Source: CAYZJV01 sp964473245 (GTDB taxonomy: Bacteria; Spirochaetota; Spirochaetia; Sphaerochaetales; Sphaerochaetaceae). From it: a stretch of 64,000 nt of DNA. Shown here one piece after another: positions 41,763 through 50,415 of this stretch. The notes below the pieces were generated by a model. The model was not told the DNA's origin, did no database searches, and was given only the letters and a program-made list of their open reading frames with translations. Location of the stretch: assembly GCA_964473245.1 (NCBI GenBank), contig CAYYOL010000007.1:1-64000 (forward strand), read 5' to 3'. Position 1 is the stretch's first letter. The number at the start of each line of letters is the position of its first letter. Position numbers and translations under genes: made by a program.

Positions 41763-44700
41763 ATGGTCATTGATATCTCCACCATCATCCCGGCGGTCGC
41801 GTTCATTCTTTATGTCTCCTTCACTATCTTCGGGTTTTCCCAATATCGGAAGGATCGGTTTTACTGGTCGTTCCAATTCTACATGGTGCTGTTTTCCATT
41901 TGGAGTTTCGGCTCGATGATGATGCATCTCGACAGTGGTTTTTTGACTCCCTTGTTCTGGAATCGGTTCATGCTTGTCGGACTGCTTGCCGCACCGTTTG
42001 CTCTTGGTACTTTTATCATGGATATTCTCGAAATCCGTGATAGACGAGTGAAGAATTCGGTGTATGGGAGCTATGTGCTAATCATCCCCTTGCTGTATCT
42101 GAATCTGTCTGGACGAATCGTTATCGATGCCGGTTTCACCGAGCATGCCGAGTTTTTCTACAACCTGGGTTCTGGGGCGGTCATTGCTTATGGTATCATT
42201 TATCTCTATCTCTCGTTTACGTTAGCCGTTATGTTGGTTGGCAGCAGGAAAGAATCAACCAACATACCACAGAGAAACCTACAGCTACCTTTGATCGGCG
42301 TCGCGATCATGCTTGTAGGTATTCTCATGAACATTAATCCTGATATTGGAAAATACCCCATCGATATCTTCTCGGCAACGATCAATGCTGGGTTGCTCTT
42401 CTATACAATCTATAAATACAAACTCATCAACTACTCGAGAGCAGGGCTCGTGATCATCTATGGAACGATTCTGGCGTTCATTGCCTCTGTATTGTATTTT
42501 TCCATAATCAGCATCATCCAGCATTTCAGTCAAACCTTTGCTCCTGAGAACTCGTTTCAGCTCTCACTTGTCCTGGGTGTGGTCACCGTGATAATCATTC
42601 AGCCGATACGTAATCTGTTTATCTATATCGTCGACTCCGTGATCATCCCCAAACGGCATCCGTACCAGACGACGATCAAGAAGTTGAGCAAACGGTTGAC
42701 CACTATCGTGAACCTGAGGAATCTTGGCGAGGAGGTTGTCACGAATCTGCGATCGGGAATCAAGGCGAACTGGGTGCTGTTCGCTGCCAAGCAGACCCAT
42801 GACAGCGAACGATTCCTGCTCATTGCCAACGATGGTTGCCCCACGAAGCTTTCGATTGGTGATGAATTGATCTATACATTCGGAGCGTACGTGAATGAGA
42901 AACTGCACCGATTGCAAAGGGAGAATGCCTCCTCCATAATCTACGCGAAACCAGATGAAAAGCAGTTCCATGTGAGTGAGGACATTCCTTCTGCCAGCGT
43001 GTTGATACCACTGATATTCAGGCAACAAGTCGCTGGATATATCCTCATTGGTCTCGATGAATCGAAAACGCTTCTTCGTCCCAATGATCTTGAAGCTTTG
43101 GAGATTCTCGCAGCACAGACGGCACTTTCGCTCGAGAATGCTCTCTCGTTCGAGCAGTTGAAACTACAAGGGGAAGAGCTTGTTATGAGCAAGAACAAGC
43201 TCGAGGCAATCTTCAACGGTATCGCTTCACCTGTCTGTCTGATCGATATCGACTACAGTATTCTGGAAGCGAACACTGCAGCAGTCAATCTGTTCGGAAA
43301 CAACAAGCATGAACTTATCGGCGGAAAGTGCTATCGGGCATTCTTTCAACGATCGAAGCCATGCCGATTCTGTCAGGCGCTTGAATGTCTCCATTCGGGT
43401 GTCATGCAGGAGACCGAGTCGGCAGTCACTGACCGTGTCTATTCATTCCAATTCCATACAGTTCGAGTTCCCGAAAACTCCAAGAGTGTGTTCATTGAGA
43501 TCATCAAGGATATCACCGAACAGAAGAACTTGCAGGAGGAGCTGGTACGGACTGAGAAGATGGCAGGTCTGGGTACGCTCGCTGCCGGTATTGCACACGA
43601 ATTGAACAATCCTCTCGCAGGCATATCCGGTACTGCAGAAGTGCTTCTCGCCGATGCTCCTCAGGAAGATCCGAACCGGAGCCTCTTGGAAGATATCTTG
43701 TCGTATGCGCAAACCGCTTCAGATGTGATCAAGGAGTTGGCTATCTATTCGAGGAAAGAGGTCGTAAAGGAGATGCAGCAGGTCGAGATCGTTCAGGTAC
43801 TCGAATTCTCCCTCCGCCTCGCGATGCGTGGCGTGGATTCATCTGATATCACGGTGAAGCGGAATTATCATGCGCTTCCGGTGATTCCTGCTCATGAAGC
43901 GAATCTTCAGCAACTATTCGTGAACCTGATTGTCAATGCCATACAGGCAATGAAAGGCGATGGAACGCTTACGCTCACCTGCTTTGAGAAGGATGGCTTC
44001 GTGCATATTCGTGTCAGCGATACCGGACGGGGCATCTCAGAGGAGCATCTCAGCCAGATATTCACCCCATTCTTCACCACCAAAGCCCCTGGTACAGGTA
44101 CAGGACTCGGACTCTCCAATTGCTATGGTATCGTGGAGAACATGGGAGGGCGTATCCGAGTCCGGAGCGAAGTGAACAAAGGTTCCGATTTCACTGTCAT
44201 TCTCCCAGTGAACGATACAGAGCGTGAGGCTATCAGGTTCCGTCTCGTCGAGGATCCAAGTGGACTCAATGATGTGTTCTTTCTGCAGCGGAAGGTCTTA
44301 GTCGGAGAGAAGGGCTACCTCGAAGAGTCCATACGGAGAAATGAAGATGAGAGTGCTGTGCATATGCTCGCATTCAAAGGTCTCCAGCCTGTGGGTACCG
44401 TATCGCTCATGACCAGTGAAGATGTTCAGACGCTCCCACTCGCACGCTACTTCGATCTCGATTCCGTACTGCAGCACTCTAAAAGCGCAGAGATTCTCCG
44501 TCTCGCAGTCTTACCTGAGATGCGAAACACCTCGGTCTCACTTGGTCTGATTGTACTGGTGTTTCTGTTGGCTCGAAGTAAGAACATCGAGGAGATAGTT
44601 ATCGATGCCTTCGCAGACGATACCAAGACGATCAAGCTCTATAAGAAATTCGGCTTCCGCGAGGTGGGAACCTACTATTCTCCTTCGGCCGTGACTGTCC

Positions 44701-44891
44701 TAGTCCTTCAGCAAAAGACCACTATGGAACAAGATCAGAGTCAGTTGCGACATTTCGTCAGACCGCTGTTCGAACGTCTTCGACCTATGTTCGATTTCGG
44801 AGTCCACACGCAGGGGATACTGGACGAGATGGATGCAATTCTCAGCACGGAAGAGAAACAGGTCGAAATGGCGACCGAGGTGTCCCCATAG
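41763..44891 (+). CDS. Hybrid sensor: 7TM-GAF-PAS histidine kinase fused to GNAT/FeeM-like acyltransferase domain
   Basis: A 1042-residue protein. Residues ~5-300 have about eight hydrophobic helices (7TM-type sensor). A GAF domain follows (~310-470), then a PAS domain (~480-600) with a Cys cluster (CYRAFF and PCRFC). The kinase has H-box GIAHELNNPLAG (His612), N-box NLIVNAIQAM, VSDTGRGIS, FTPFFTTK and GTGTGLGL. After ~825 a second enzyme-like region appears: FFLQRKVLVGEKGYLEE, VGTVSLM, SAEILRLAVLPEMRN and IKLYKKFGFREVG. That order matches GNAT folds of the autoinducer-synthase/FeeM acyltransferase kind. The ending is a helical tail (~990-1042). No receiver domain is fused. It is divergent from the HD-GYP regulator and followed by a DUF89 gene. 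Confidence 0.85.
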   Translation: MVIDISTIIPAVAFILYVSFTIFGFSQYRKDRFYWSFQFYMVLFSIWSFGSMMMHLDSGFLTPLFWNRFMLVGLLAAPFALGTFIMDILEIRDRRVKNSVYGSYVLIIPLLYLNLSGRIVIDAGFTEHAEFFYNLGSGAVIAYGIIYLYLSFTLAVMLVGSRKESTNIPQRNLQLPLIGVAIMLVGILMNINPDIGKYPIDIFSATINAGLLFYTIYKYKLINYSRAGLVIIYGTILAFIASVLYFSIISIIQHFSQTFAPENSFQLSLVLGVVTVIIIQPIRNLFIYIVDSVIIPKRHPYQTTIKKLSKRLTTIVNLRNLGEEVVTNLRSGIKANWVLFAAKQTHDSERFLLIANDGCPTKLSIGDELIYTFGAYVNEKLHRLQRENASSIIYAKPDEKQFHVSEDIPSASVLIPLIFRQQVAGYILIGLDESKTLLRPNDLEALEILAAQTALSLENALSFEQLKLQGEELVMSKNKLEAIFNGIASPVCLIDIDYSILEANTAAVNLFGNNKHELIGGKCYRAFFQRSKPCRFCQALECLHSGVMQETESAVTDRVYSFQFHTVRVPENSKSVFIEIIKDITEQKNLQEELVRTEKMAGLGTLAAGIAHELNNPLAGISGTAEVLLADAPQEDPNRSLLEDILSYAQTASDVIKELAIYSRKEVVKEMQQVEIVQVLEFSLRLAMRGVDSSDITVKRNYHALPVIPAHEANLQQLFVNLIVNAIQAMKGDGTLTLTCFEKDGFVHIRVSDTGRGISEEHLSQIFTPFFTTKAPGTGTGLGLSNCYGIVENMGGRIRVRSEVNKGSDFTVILPVNDTEREAIRFRLVEDPSGLNDVFFLQRKVLVGEKGYLEESIRRNEDESAVHMLAFKGLQPVGTVSLMTSEDVQTLPLARYFDLDSVLQHSKSAEILRLAVLPEMRNTSVSLGLIVLVFLLARSKNIEEIVIDAFADDTKTIKLYKKFGFREVGTYYSPSAVTVLVLQQKTTMEQDQSQLRHFVRPLFERLRPMFDFGVHTQGILDEMDAILSTEEKQVEMATEVSP

Positions 44892-44933
44892 GGGCTCTTG
44901 TAATGAATATCATTGATCAGTATCATTTCCTGT

Positions 44934-45845
44934 GTGAAAACCTTTATTGATTGTATCCCTTGTCATATGCAGCAGACGTTGCAGACCGGGCGGCTTTGTG
45001 GACTCTCGGACAGCGAGATCAAGAGGCTGTTCGATGGTCTCGGAGGTCAGCTATCCCAGATTTCTCTTGATGAAGCTCCTCCGGTGATGGCTTCCCGCCT
45101 CCAGCGCATCATAACAGAGATGACTGGCGTTGCAGACCCGCTTCTCGCTGTAAAACGAGAAAGCAACGAGGCCGCGCTCTCCTACTATGAGGAGGCCGTC
45201 TCTTTCATTGACGGCGCGGAAGACCCTCTGAGAGCGGCGATTCAGGTCGCTATCGCAGGGAACATCATAGACTATGGTGCAGTGTTCAACCTCGATGTAG
45301 ATGCAGAACTTGAACGTATCTTGCAGCAGGAAAAGGAGCGAATCGCCTGTGAGGAGAGCGAGCTGTTCTCATATGAACAATTCAAGCATGATTTGGAGCA
45401 AGCGAATTCACTGCTCTATATTGGTGACAATGCGGGAGAGATCGTCTTTGATAAAGCACTGATTGCAACAATACAACGGCAGTACCCTCATCTCGCCATC
45501 ACCTTCGCTGTCAGGGGCTATCCGATTCTCAACGATGCTTTGATGGAAGATGCGGAGGCTGTTGGACTTGATTCATTAGTGAAAGTGGTCTCAAGCGGAG
45601 TCCATACACCTGGGCTCATGCTTGAGTATGCAACTGATGAGTTCAAAGAGCTGTTTAATGAAACGGATGTAATAATCAGCAAAGGCCAGGGAAATCTCGA
45701 ATCTCTCTTGGAAACACCAGGGCCTATCTATTTTCTGCTGGTAGCGAAGTGTCAGCCCATTTCCCGGCTTCTCGGATGCGAGATCAGAGATATCATTCTC
45801 AAACGACAGACCCTTTCCAGTATTGCTAGGGAAAATCCTTTCTGA
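44934..45845 (+). CDS. DUF89/ARMT1-like damage-control phosphatase
   Basis: A 303-residue protein with GTG start at 44934 (MKTFIDCIPCHMQQTL matches the family N-terminus, including C-x2-C-x-like spacing). The metal site appears in LLYIGDNAGEIVFDKALI (D-N pair), and AVRGYPILNDALMEDA and VIISKGQGNLESL complete the bacterial DUF89 pattern. These phosphatases remove damaged phosphometabolites. TTG 44913 is an alternative start. Its last 20 bases overlap the convergent GntR gene. Confidence 0.82.
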   Translation: MKTFIDCIPCHMQQTLQTGRLCGLSDSEIKRLFDGLGGQLSQISLDEAPPVMASRLQRIITEMTGVADPLLAVKRESNEAALSYYEEAVSFIDGAEDPLRAAIQVAIAGNIIDYGAVFNLDVDAELERILQQEKERIACEESELFSYEQFKHDLEQANSLLYIGDNAGEIVFDKALIATIQRQYPHLAITFAVRGYPILNDALMEDAEAVGLDSLVKVVSSGVHTPGLMLEYATDEFKELFNETDVIISKGQGNLESLLETPGPIYFLLVAKCQPISRLLGCEIRDIILKRQTLSSIARENPF

Positions 45846-46563
45846 AGACCACTTTGTCTCCACGAATGATGCTGCGTCTCACTTCGATGATTTTGTGTGA
45901 AGTGGAGAATGTCATTCGGGTGGTCTCGAACACCGGAGAATCAAGATGGATACTGAGCAACTCGGATTCGTAGGGTCGTGAGAGCTGAGGCGACAGATAC
46001 TCTGTTGAACGACCGACCGAGATATGATACGTCCCCCGAAGTAGTTGGATAAGCGATTCATTCTCCTTGATTCGTTGGTCTATACCACGGGCGATGTGCT
46101 CTGGTACATACGAGTACTCAAGACTGATGGGAGACTCCTGATACGAGCGGAGTCGGACAATCTCATACACCGACTGCCCTAGATCTTCCTGACGAAAGTA
46201 GCGCTGCACAGAACTCGGGATAGGGCCCAGACTGGTGTTGATGATGGTGGACTTCGTGGACATTCCCGTGTCACCGACTTCGAGACCAAACCAGTAAGAG
46301 GAGGTGAGCTTCTGTTCAATTCTCCTATGGATCACCGTCCAGCCGATACCTCGACTCGATGTGAGGACCCCCTCCTCCCTGAGCATCTCGAGTGCCTTTC
46401 TCAAGGTCACTCGAGTCACTGAAAACTCTTTTGCCAATATCGATTCCGCGGGGAGTCGTTTCCCATACTCATATACACCATTGTTGATTCTATCTAGCAG
46501 TATATGGCGTATTTGAATGTAGTATGGATAGTACCTATCCCGCGAAATCGTCTGGTTCTCCAT
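45826..46563 (-). CDS. GntR family regulator, HutC (UTRA) subfamily
   Basis: A 245-residue protein. The winged helix (~15-80) contains LPAESILAKEFSVTRVTLRKALEMLREEGVL; the UTRA ligand-binding domain follows (~95-240) with SLEYSYVPE, a subfamily sugar or amino-acid-sensing signature. It is the second gene after DUF4168 (20-base gap), so the palindrome before that gene is a candidate autoregulatory operator. Its 3' end overlaps the DUF89 gene by 20 bases. The effector is unknown. Confidence 0.87.
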   Translation of the reverse strand: MENQTISRDRYYPYYIQIRHILLDRINNGVYEYGKRLPAESILAKEFSVTRVTLRKALEMLREEGVLTSSRGIGWTVIHRRIEQKLTSSYWFGLEVGDTGMSTKSTIINTSLGPIPSSVQRYFRQEDLGQSVYEIVRLRSYQESPISLEYSYVPEHIARGIDQRIKENESLIQLLRGTYHISVGRSTEYLSPQLSRPYESELLSIHLDSPVFETTRMTFSTSHKIIEVRRSIIRGDKVVFRKDFP

Positions 46564-46582
46564 AACTATGACCTTAGTCCTA

Positions 46583-47143
46583 TCAGCTACCCGATTGTGG
46601 TGCAGAGAACATGGACTGAAGTCGGTTTAGGAGTTCAGGGTCTTCTTGGATCTTCATTGCCATGTTGTTGAAGCTCTCCAGATCGTAGGAATTTTGTTCA
46701 AGTGAACTGAGTATCTCCTGTTCGGTCTCCAGGTGGATGGTATTGATTGCAGACATGACCGCTGAATACTCTTCGATTTCCTCTTCAGTGGCCTCTTGTG
46801 CAAGCATCTCAGGACTCTCCTGCTGCATGACGAAGATTTCATCCAATCGTTCGGGTGCGATCGATGCATCCTCGATTGTGGCGAATATCTCCTCATTGGC
46901 CTCGATCTGAATTTCCTGTACCTCGATCAATGCCATGCCGAACCGTGTAAGCTCCTGGTCGGAGACTTGTCCCTCGCCGAAGGAGAGATCGTTCGGGCTG
47001 AATAACGGTGATGGAGCATCTGCCGCGAAAAGCGACGGAGTGAGCATGAACGCGAGTAGCAGTACTGCGATAGTGAATCCAAACCGATAAGACGGTTTCC
47101 TGTTGAGCTTCTTGAATTTTTCTGTATGTAATTGACTTCTCAT
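46583..47143 (-). CDS. Exported DUF4168-like protein
   Basis: A 186-residue protein with a long basic leader and signal segment (RFGFTIAVLLLAFMLTPSLF then AADAP). The mature part is acidic and helical, beginning FGEGQVSDQELTRFGMALIEVQEIQ and repeating I-x-x-E-x-E-E-I-like helices, which resembles DUF4168. It has no known function. It forms an operon with the GntR regulator. Its ATG sits immediately next to the 16-bp palindrome, with no room for a ribosome site, so the message may be leaderless or start elsewhere. Confidence 0.55.
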   Translation of the reverse strand: MRSQLHTEKFKKLNRKPSYRFGFTIAVLLLAFMLTPSLFAADAPSPLFSPNDLSFGEGQVSDQELTRFGMALIEVQEIQIEANEEIFATIEDASIAPERLDEIFVMQQESPEMLAQEATEEEIEEYSAVMSAINTIHLETEQEILSSLEQNSYDLESFNNMAMKIQEDPELLNRLQSMFSAPQSGS

Positions 47144-47179
47144 GTATACTAGAGTATACAAGTATGCATATGGCGTCAA
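47132..47179. promoter_or_regulatory. overlapping divergent promoters around a 16-bp palindrome
   Basis: GTATACTAGAGTATAC (47144-47159) is a perfect inverted repeat lying between the DUF4168 ATG (47143) and the LTA-synthase-like ATG (47164). Plus strand: TTGACT (47132-47137), 17-base spacer, TATACA (47155-47160). Minus strand: TTGACG (47179-47174) and TATACT (47158-47153), 15-base spacer. Both transcripts would start at or inside the start codons. The GTATAC core recalls operators of HutC-subfamily regulators, and a HutC-type gene is downstream of DUF4168. Confidence 0.5.
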
Positions 47180-49023
47180 GGTCACCAAATAGATCATTAT
47201 GGATATTCTCCACTCTTTTCATGGTAGGGTTTCTCATGAAGTACAACTACCTTGCCATGCGAGTGTATCAAGTACCTTCAGTGACACTCCTCGGTATTCG
47301 GAATGTGTTGTTTGTGGTGGTATTCATCCTCTGGATTCACCCGATTGCCTATCGCAGTCGAGGACGAATATTTCTCATAGTGTTCTCGTTGCTCTGCACA
47401 GCATTCTTCTTCATGAATGTCTGGTACAATCGGTACTTTGGAAACTATCTGAGCATCAGCGACATGCTCATGGGGCGTGGTATGAGGCCGGCGAAGGTGC
47501 TTCTGCTGCAGCTGATTCGTGCTTGGGATGCCTTGCTCCTGATCGATAGTATTGCCTTGGTAATGTTGCATCTGCATCGTAAGAATGTGCGAACTGTCGC
47601 TATACCCAATTGGTATTCGTCTCTGTATCTCGAGCATCGCAGGTGGTGGATCGTCGGAGTCCTGTTTGCGGCAGTGATCCAGATCTTCGGAGCCAATATG
47701 CGGTTTGGGAACGACTCTCCCATCGTCCTGTACAGAAGGAGCACCCCAGCATTTGTGAATGTGTACGGCATGGTACCACTCTATTCTCTTGAGGCGGCAC
47801 TCCTTGCATTCCCCGAAGCCTTTCCTCCTCCAGCGATACCCAGAGAACAGGTTCCAATCATAGAGAACGACCTCGCTGGAGAGAAGATCGTCAGGAGAGA
47901 GCAGAATATCATTTGCATCCAGGTCGAGTCTCTCGATCGGAACATCCTCGGATACAGCTACGGAGGAAGAGAGATAACGCCGTTTCTCAATCGCTTGCGA
48001 GACGAATCGCTCTATTTCGATAACTTCTATGCTCAGCACGTCAACGGCAGTTTCGATGCCGAACTCTCATTCTTCACCTCCGTATACCCGCTGAACAAGA
48101 ACTATGGATTCAAGGTGAATGATCTCATGTCTTTTGATAGTGTCATTCAGACATTGGGAGAGCAGGGGTACGCAACGGTGGCATTTCATGGGAATGACAA
48201 GACGTTCTTCTTCAGGGACAAAGCTTATGAGGAGTTGGGGTTCGACCGCTTCTACAGCAGGGAAGACTATCACGAGTCTCGAATGCGGTATTCCAACTTA
48301 GGCTCCACCTTCGGTATCAATGATTACGATTTCTTTGATCAGTCGGCGCAGATACTCAGGGAGATTGATCAGCCATTCTTCGCATTCTTCATCACCGTGA
48401 CCAGCCATACACCATTCGATTTCTATCCAGAAGAGATGGAGGTGCCTGAATTCTCCTCGATACAGAATCCTCTGGTACGAGGATATTTCAACTCAATGGC
48501 GTTCGTCGATGCCTCGCTTGAGCACTTCTTCAACCATCTGGAAGAGGATGGATTGCTGGAGGATTCGTTGATCATTCTCTATTCCGATCACGATGCAGGG
48601 GTGGACAAGGAGGAGTATGCATCGAAACGGGATTTTGTTCTGACTCGTCAAGTCAAGGTTCCCGAGTCGATTCCCCTTATGATAAAACATCCCGATATCG
48701 ATCCTGGCGTCTCTCACAAGGAGGGTTCTCCTGCAGATCTAGCTCCAACCATTCTGGATTTGATCGGAGAGATCGATAAACCGAAGGATTTCATGGGTTA
48801 TTCCCTTCTTGGACCGGTCGATGTCCCGATACTGTTCCTCCATGAGCTTCCACAACTTCTGCATGAAGGGCAGCTATTCGTGCTCTCTCCCGATGGGCTG
48901 GAGAGCGTGGGATACGATCCCTCGTCCGGAGTGAGAGATCTGAAACTACCGGAGGAGGAGTATGTACACATGCTCGATTATATTCGAGATGTAATCTTTG
49001 CACGGAGGGTCATTGAACCGTAG
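47164..49023 (+). CDS. LTA-synthase-family sulfatase (phosphoglycerol transferase-like)
   Basis: A 619-residue membrane protein. Five helices occupy ~10-190. The extracytoplasmic sulfatase domain starts IICIQVESLDRNIL. The nucleophile region is HVNGSFDAELSFFTSVYPLN, with Ser296 where most LtaS proteins have Thr in G-x-T-S-D-x-E. Metal ligands include ILYSDHDAGVD and FFITVTSHTPFDFY. Such enzymes move phosphoglycerol groups onto glycans or lipids at the outer face of the inner membrane. In diderms they modify periplasmic glucans. First ATG 47164; 47170 is equally possible. Divergent from DUF4168. Confidence 0.86.
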   Translation: MHMASRSPNRSLWIFSTLFMVGFLMKYNYLAMRVYQVPSVTLLGIRNVLFVVVFILWIHPIAYRSRGRIFLIVFSLLCTAFFFMNVWYNRYFGNYLSISDMLMGRGMRPAKVLLLQLIRAWDALLLIDSIALVMLHLHRKNVRTVAIPNWYSSLYLEHRRWWIVGVLFAAVIQIFGANMRFGNDSPIVLYRRSTPAFVNVYGMVPLYSLEAALLAFPEAFPPPAIPREQVPIIENDLAGEKIVRREQNIICIQVESLDRNILGYSYGGREITPFLNRLRDESLYFDNFYAQHVNGSFDAELSFFTSVYPLNKNYGFKVNDLMSFDSVIQTLGEQGYATVAFHGNDKTFFFRDKAYEELGFDRFYSREDYHESRMRYSNLGSTFGINDYDFFDQSAQILREIDQPFFAFFITVTSHTPFDFYPEEMEVPEFSSIQNPLVRGYFNSMAFVDASLEHFFNHLEEDGLLEDSLIILYSDHDAGVDKEEYASKRDFVLTRQVKVPESIPLMIKHPDIDPGVSHKEGSPADLAPTILDLIGEIDKPKDFMGYSLLGPVDVPILFLHELPQLLHEGQLFVLSPDGLESVGYDPSSGVRDLKLPEEEYVHMLDYIRDVIFARRVIEP

Positions 49024-49025
49024 GG

Positions 49026-49526
49026 TCACTCTCCGTTTGAGGTCTTTCGCTCCCTAATGCGTTTTGCCTGCGTCTTCTGAATAGCATCTATAATCTTCTC
49101 GTAACCGGTACATCTGCAGAGATTTCCTGCAACCAGCTTCCTGATCTCTTCTCTGCTCGAGGGCTTCTCCTGCGTAATGATGGGAATGGAAGACATGATG
49201 AATCCCGGGGTGCAGAAGCCACATTGCACGGCTCCCTCTTCGATGAAGGCCTGCTGGATATCCGAGACAGCTCCTTTTACATCGCTCAGACCCTCGAGTG
49301 TGAGAATATCTTTACCTTCCGCCCAGATAGCGAGATAAATACAGGAGTTGAATGGTAAGCCATCGATCAGCACGGTGCAAGCGCCACACTCTCCAACATC
49401 ACACCCATGTTTGATACTGGTGAGGCCTTCGTTTCCACGAAGCATGTCGGAAAGCGAGGAGCGGACATCGATAAAGTATTCCCGTCTCTTTCCGTTGACG
49501 GTACAGGTAATCAGTTTATTAGCCAT
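49026..49526 (-). CDS. xdhC: Molybdo-hydroxylase [2Fe-2S] subunit (xanthine dehydrogenase type)
   Basis: A 166-residue iron-sulfur subunit. The plant-type ferredoxin cluster has GCDVGECGACTVLIDG, and the second cluster has CGFCTPGFIMS and CRCTGYEKI. TCTVNGKRREYFIDVRSSL is the family N-terminus. It relays electrons from the molybdenum subunit to FAD. ATG 49526 overlaps the FAD-subunit stop by 8 bases; the longer frame to 49577 is within xdhB and is rejected. Last gene of the xdhABC-type operon. The substrate (xanthine, hypoxanthine or another N-heterocycle) is unproven. Confidence 0.93.
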   Translation of the reverse strand: MANKLITCTVNGKRREYFIDVRSSLSDMLRGNEGLTSIKHGCDVGECGACTVLIDGLPFNSCIYLAIWAEGKDILTLEGLSDVKGAVSDIQQAFIEEGAVQCGFCTPGFIMSSIPIITQEKPSSREEIRKLVAGNLCRCTGYEKIIDAIQKTQAKRIRERKTSNGE

Positions 49527-50406
49527 GAATCTTCCCTCCTGCCTTTTCGATAGCAGCAGTAGCTGCTCTTCTGGCAAGTTCCTTGACGAGGTGTAGTCTG
49601 AACTCCTTCGAAGCTCTCCAGCTACTCCGTGGCATTACATCGGCGAGAGTCTTTTCAGCAATCCGTTCCAGCAGATCTTCCCCGATCGGTTGTCCGTTGG
49701 CTTCTTGCTCAGCGGAGACTGCCCGTATCGGCGTGGGAGCTGCTACACCGAAGGCTATGCGGAGTCGTTCAATCCTCTTTTTATCCTCCGAGAGTCTCAC
49801 ATTGACCGAACAGCCCAGTGTCGCGATATCCATTGCCTTTCGCTTTGCATATTTTATGTAGTGGCCATATGTCCTCTCGTAACTCTCTTTCGGGATGCGA
49901 ATCGCCGTAAGGATCTCCTCCGGACCCATATCTACTCTACCCGGACCGAGGTTGAAGTCGTTATAGGGGAGAAGCCGAACCCCATCTTCACTGCTTAACT
50001 CAAGTATTGCATCGTATGCCTTGAGGGTCGTTGCCGAGTCGGCACTGGTCACTCCGTTGCAGATATTTCCTCCGATCGTTCCGATATTCCGTATCTGTGG
50101 CCCACCGATCTGGTCTACAGCTTCCCCGAGGACGGGAATGTATTGTTTCACCACAGGATGAATTGTGATACCCGAGAAACTGGTGAGCGGGCGAATGACG
50201 ATCGTTCCATCCTTCTCCAGTGAGACCCCGCGAAGATCATCGAGACGATAGATACTGATAAGATCGCTTCCTGCGAGTTTTCCCTCTCTGAGTTTGATGA
50301 GGATATCACTTCCCCCAGCTAGGATTAGTGCCTCAGGATGCTGTTTTTTCAGCTTCAAAGCCTCTTCTACGGTGGTTGGTTCATACAGTGTATTAAAATC
50401 GTACAT
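49519..50406 (-). CDS. xdhB: Molybdo-hydroxylase FAD subunit (xanthine dehydrogenase type)
   Basis: A 295-residue FAD-binding protein of the CO-dehydrogenase-M/xanthine-dehydrogenase small family. LILAGGSDILIKLREGKL forms the first FAD loop, and GGPQIRNIGTIGGNICNGVTSADS is the hallmark second one. The C-terminal domain is normal. Ten bases separate it from the molybdenum-subunit stop upstream, and it overlaps the iron-sulfur subunit by eight bases. It accepts electrons from the 2Fe-2S subunit and passes them to NAD(P) or ferredoxin. Confidence 0.93.
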   Translation of the reverse strand: MYDFNTLYEPTTVEEALKLKKQHPEALILAGGSDILIKLREGKLAGSDLISIYRLDDLRGVSLEKDGTIVIRPLTSFSGITIHPVVKQYIPVLGEAVDQIGGPQIRNIGTIGGNICNGVTSADSATTLKAYDAILELSSEDGVRLLPYNDFNLGPGRVDMGPEEILTAIRIPKESYERTYGHYIKYAKRKAMDIATLGCSVNVRLSEDKKRIERLRIAFGVAAPTPIRAVSAEQEANGQPIGEDLLERIAEKTLADVMPRSSWRASKEFRLHLVKELARRAATAAIEKAGGKIHG

Positions 50407-50415
50407 GGGGTTCTC

